In this document: positions 4,660-5,027 of the stretch, in pieces
How the letters are laid out: the number at the start of each line of letters is the position of its first letter
Position numbering within the stretch: the stretch's first letter is position 1
Source: Vulcanimicrobiota bacterium
GTDB taxonomy: Bacteria > Vulcanimicrobiota > Vulcanimicrobiia > Vulcanimicrobiales > Vulcanimicrobiaceae
DNA length: 5,027 nt
Reading direction: 5' to 3'
Assembly (NCBI GenBank): GCA_019233165.1
Contig: JAFAMS010000278.1
Span: 1 to 5,027 of the forward strand
Made by a program: the position numbers and the translations under genes
Notes under the pieces: generated by a model
Database searches by the model: none
Seen by the model: the letters and a program-made list of their open reading frames with translations, nothing else
What the model was told of the DNA's origin: nothing

Positions 4660-5027
4660 GAAGAGCGCCAAGAAACTGTGCCGGTCATCGAAGAGCATCA
4701 CGAAGCGCTGCCGGTCGTCGAAGAACGGGACGAGACGCTCCCGATGGTCGAAACGCAGACCAGCACGGACGACGCGCTCGATGAGAGCGTTCCGCTCGAC
4801 GAAAGCGTTCCGCTCGCCGAAGTTGCGCCCGACCTCGAGCCGGTAGCGCCGGCGCCTGCGCCCGCCGCCGCTCCCAAGAGCGACCGCAAGAAGTGGTTCG
4901 TCATCCATACGTACTCGGGTTACGAGAACAAGGTGAAGGCGAATCTCGAGCGCCGCATCCACTCGATGAACATGCAGGACAAGATCTTCCGCGTGCTCGT
5001 CCCGATGGAAGACGAAGTCGAGTTCAA
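4657..5027 (+). CDS. nusG: Transcription elongation/termination factor NusG, N-terminal part with acidic repeat extension
   Basis: NusG binds the RNA polymerase clamp through its NGN domain and links polymerase to Rho or the ribosome through a KOW domain. Here 123 codons are visible before the right edge. The NGN domain begins at about residue 78: KKWFVIHTYSGYENKVKANLERR, then MNMQDKIFRVLVPMEDEVEF, a clear family match. It is preceded by about 77 unusual residues. Residues 2-31 are three decapeptides (EERQETVPVI, EEHHEALPVV, EERDETLPMV), residues 42-53 are DESVPL twice, and 62-73 are a Pro/Ala linker. By hand count, residues 1-72 carry 20 Asp/Glu against two Arg. Acidic N-terminal leaders are known in actinobacterial NusG, whereas E. 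coli NusG has none. The start is supported by a strong ribosome site and the 1-nt gap after secE. The KOW domain lies outside the window. Confidence 0.95.
   Translation, partial: MEERQETVPVIEEHHEALPVVEERDETLPMVETQTSTDDALDESVPLDESVPLAEVAPDLEPVAPAPAPAAAPKSDRKKWFVIHTYSGYENKVKANLERRIHSMNMQDKIFRVLVPMEDEVEF
4660..4749 (+). repeat. Three tandem 30-bp units coding acidic decapeptides in NusG
   Basis: Units at 4660-4689, 4690-4719 and 4720-4749 each encode E-E-x-x-E-[TA]-[VL]-P-[VM]-[VI]. Hand comparison gives 23 of 30 identical bases for units 1 and 2, and 21 of 30 for units 2 and 3, so the protein pattern is kept better than the DNA. This suggests an old internal duplication under selection. Confidence 0.8.
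4780..4815 (+). repeat. Two tandem 18-bp units coding DESVPL in NusG
   Basis: Units 4780-4797 and 4798-4815 encode identical hexapeptides and differ at two third-codon positions only (GAT/GAC and GAG/GAA). This is a younger duplication than the decapeptide set and shares its acid-acid-x-x-Pro-hydrophobic pattern. Confidence 0.8.

Noticed and set aside
4257..4688. Minus-strand frames with products such as GRTGLEPATDGF and RADRTRTCNRRF
   Set aside because: These are well-known spurious translations of the antisense strand of a tRNA gene (here tRNA-Trp) and run across rpmG and secE.
1..5027. CRISPR array, insertion sequence or prophage
   Set aside because: No regularly spaced repeats, transposase, terminal inverted repeats or phage genes are visible.

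Overview
The window is bacterial chromosomal DNA of high G+C (roughly two thirds by eye) and holds no sign of a mobile element or CRISPR array. The order rpmG - tRNA-Trp - secE - nusG at the right end is a conserved bacterial arrangement. It fixes the domain but not the phylum. The high G+C, the BlaI/M56 pair and the long acidic NusG leader would suit a little-studied soil lineage (for example an Eremiobacterota/Vulcanimicrobiota-like organism), but that is only a guess.

Left part (1-2448, minus strand): a compact cluster reads right to left as a BlaI/MecI-type repressor, an M56 (BlaR1/MecR1-like) membrane metallopeptidase, and the N-terminal third of a malate synthase that runs off the left edge. 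The first two genes overlap by 4 nt (ATGA), and the third starts 2 nt after the second stops. They therefore look like one transcript, with a protease-repressor switch placed in front of a glyoxylate-shunt enzyme. The peptidase keeps its zinc site but has a low-complexity tail instead of the beta-lactam sensor domain of true BlaR1.

Middle (2449-2774): about 325 bases without a convincing gene but rich in dyads. They include a nested inverted repeat just upstream of the repressor gene (2482-2530), a GGCCTAAT/ATTAGGCC palindrome (2659-2676) and a CCGCGC/GCGCGG hairpin (2694-2708). A plus-strand tRNA-Arg(CCU) follows (2775-2848). It lies tail to tail, 4 nt apart, with a minus-strand Ldh2-family malate/lactate-type dehydrogenase (2853-3941).

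Right part (4012-5027, plus strand): an extended -10 promoter is followed almost at once by a small terminator-like hairpin. Then come rpmG (bL33 with both CxxC pairs), tRNA-Trp(CCA anticodon), secE, and the first 123 codons of nusG. The NusG NGN domain is preceded by a strongly acidic extension of about 77 residues built partly from decapeptide repeats. Translation (bL33), secretion (SecE) and transcription elongation (NusG) are thus joined in one growth-linked operon, presumably followed outside the window by ribosomal protein and RNA polymerase genes.

The points most worth a second look are the repeat-built NusG leader, the BlaI/M56 switch attached to malate synthase, the nested dyad in front of it, and the possible attenuator in front of rpmG.
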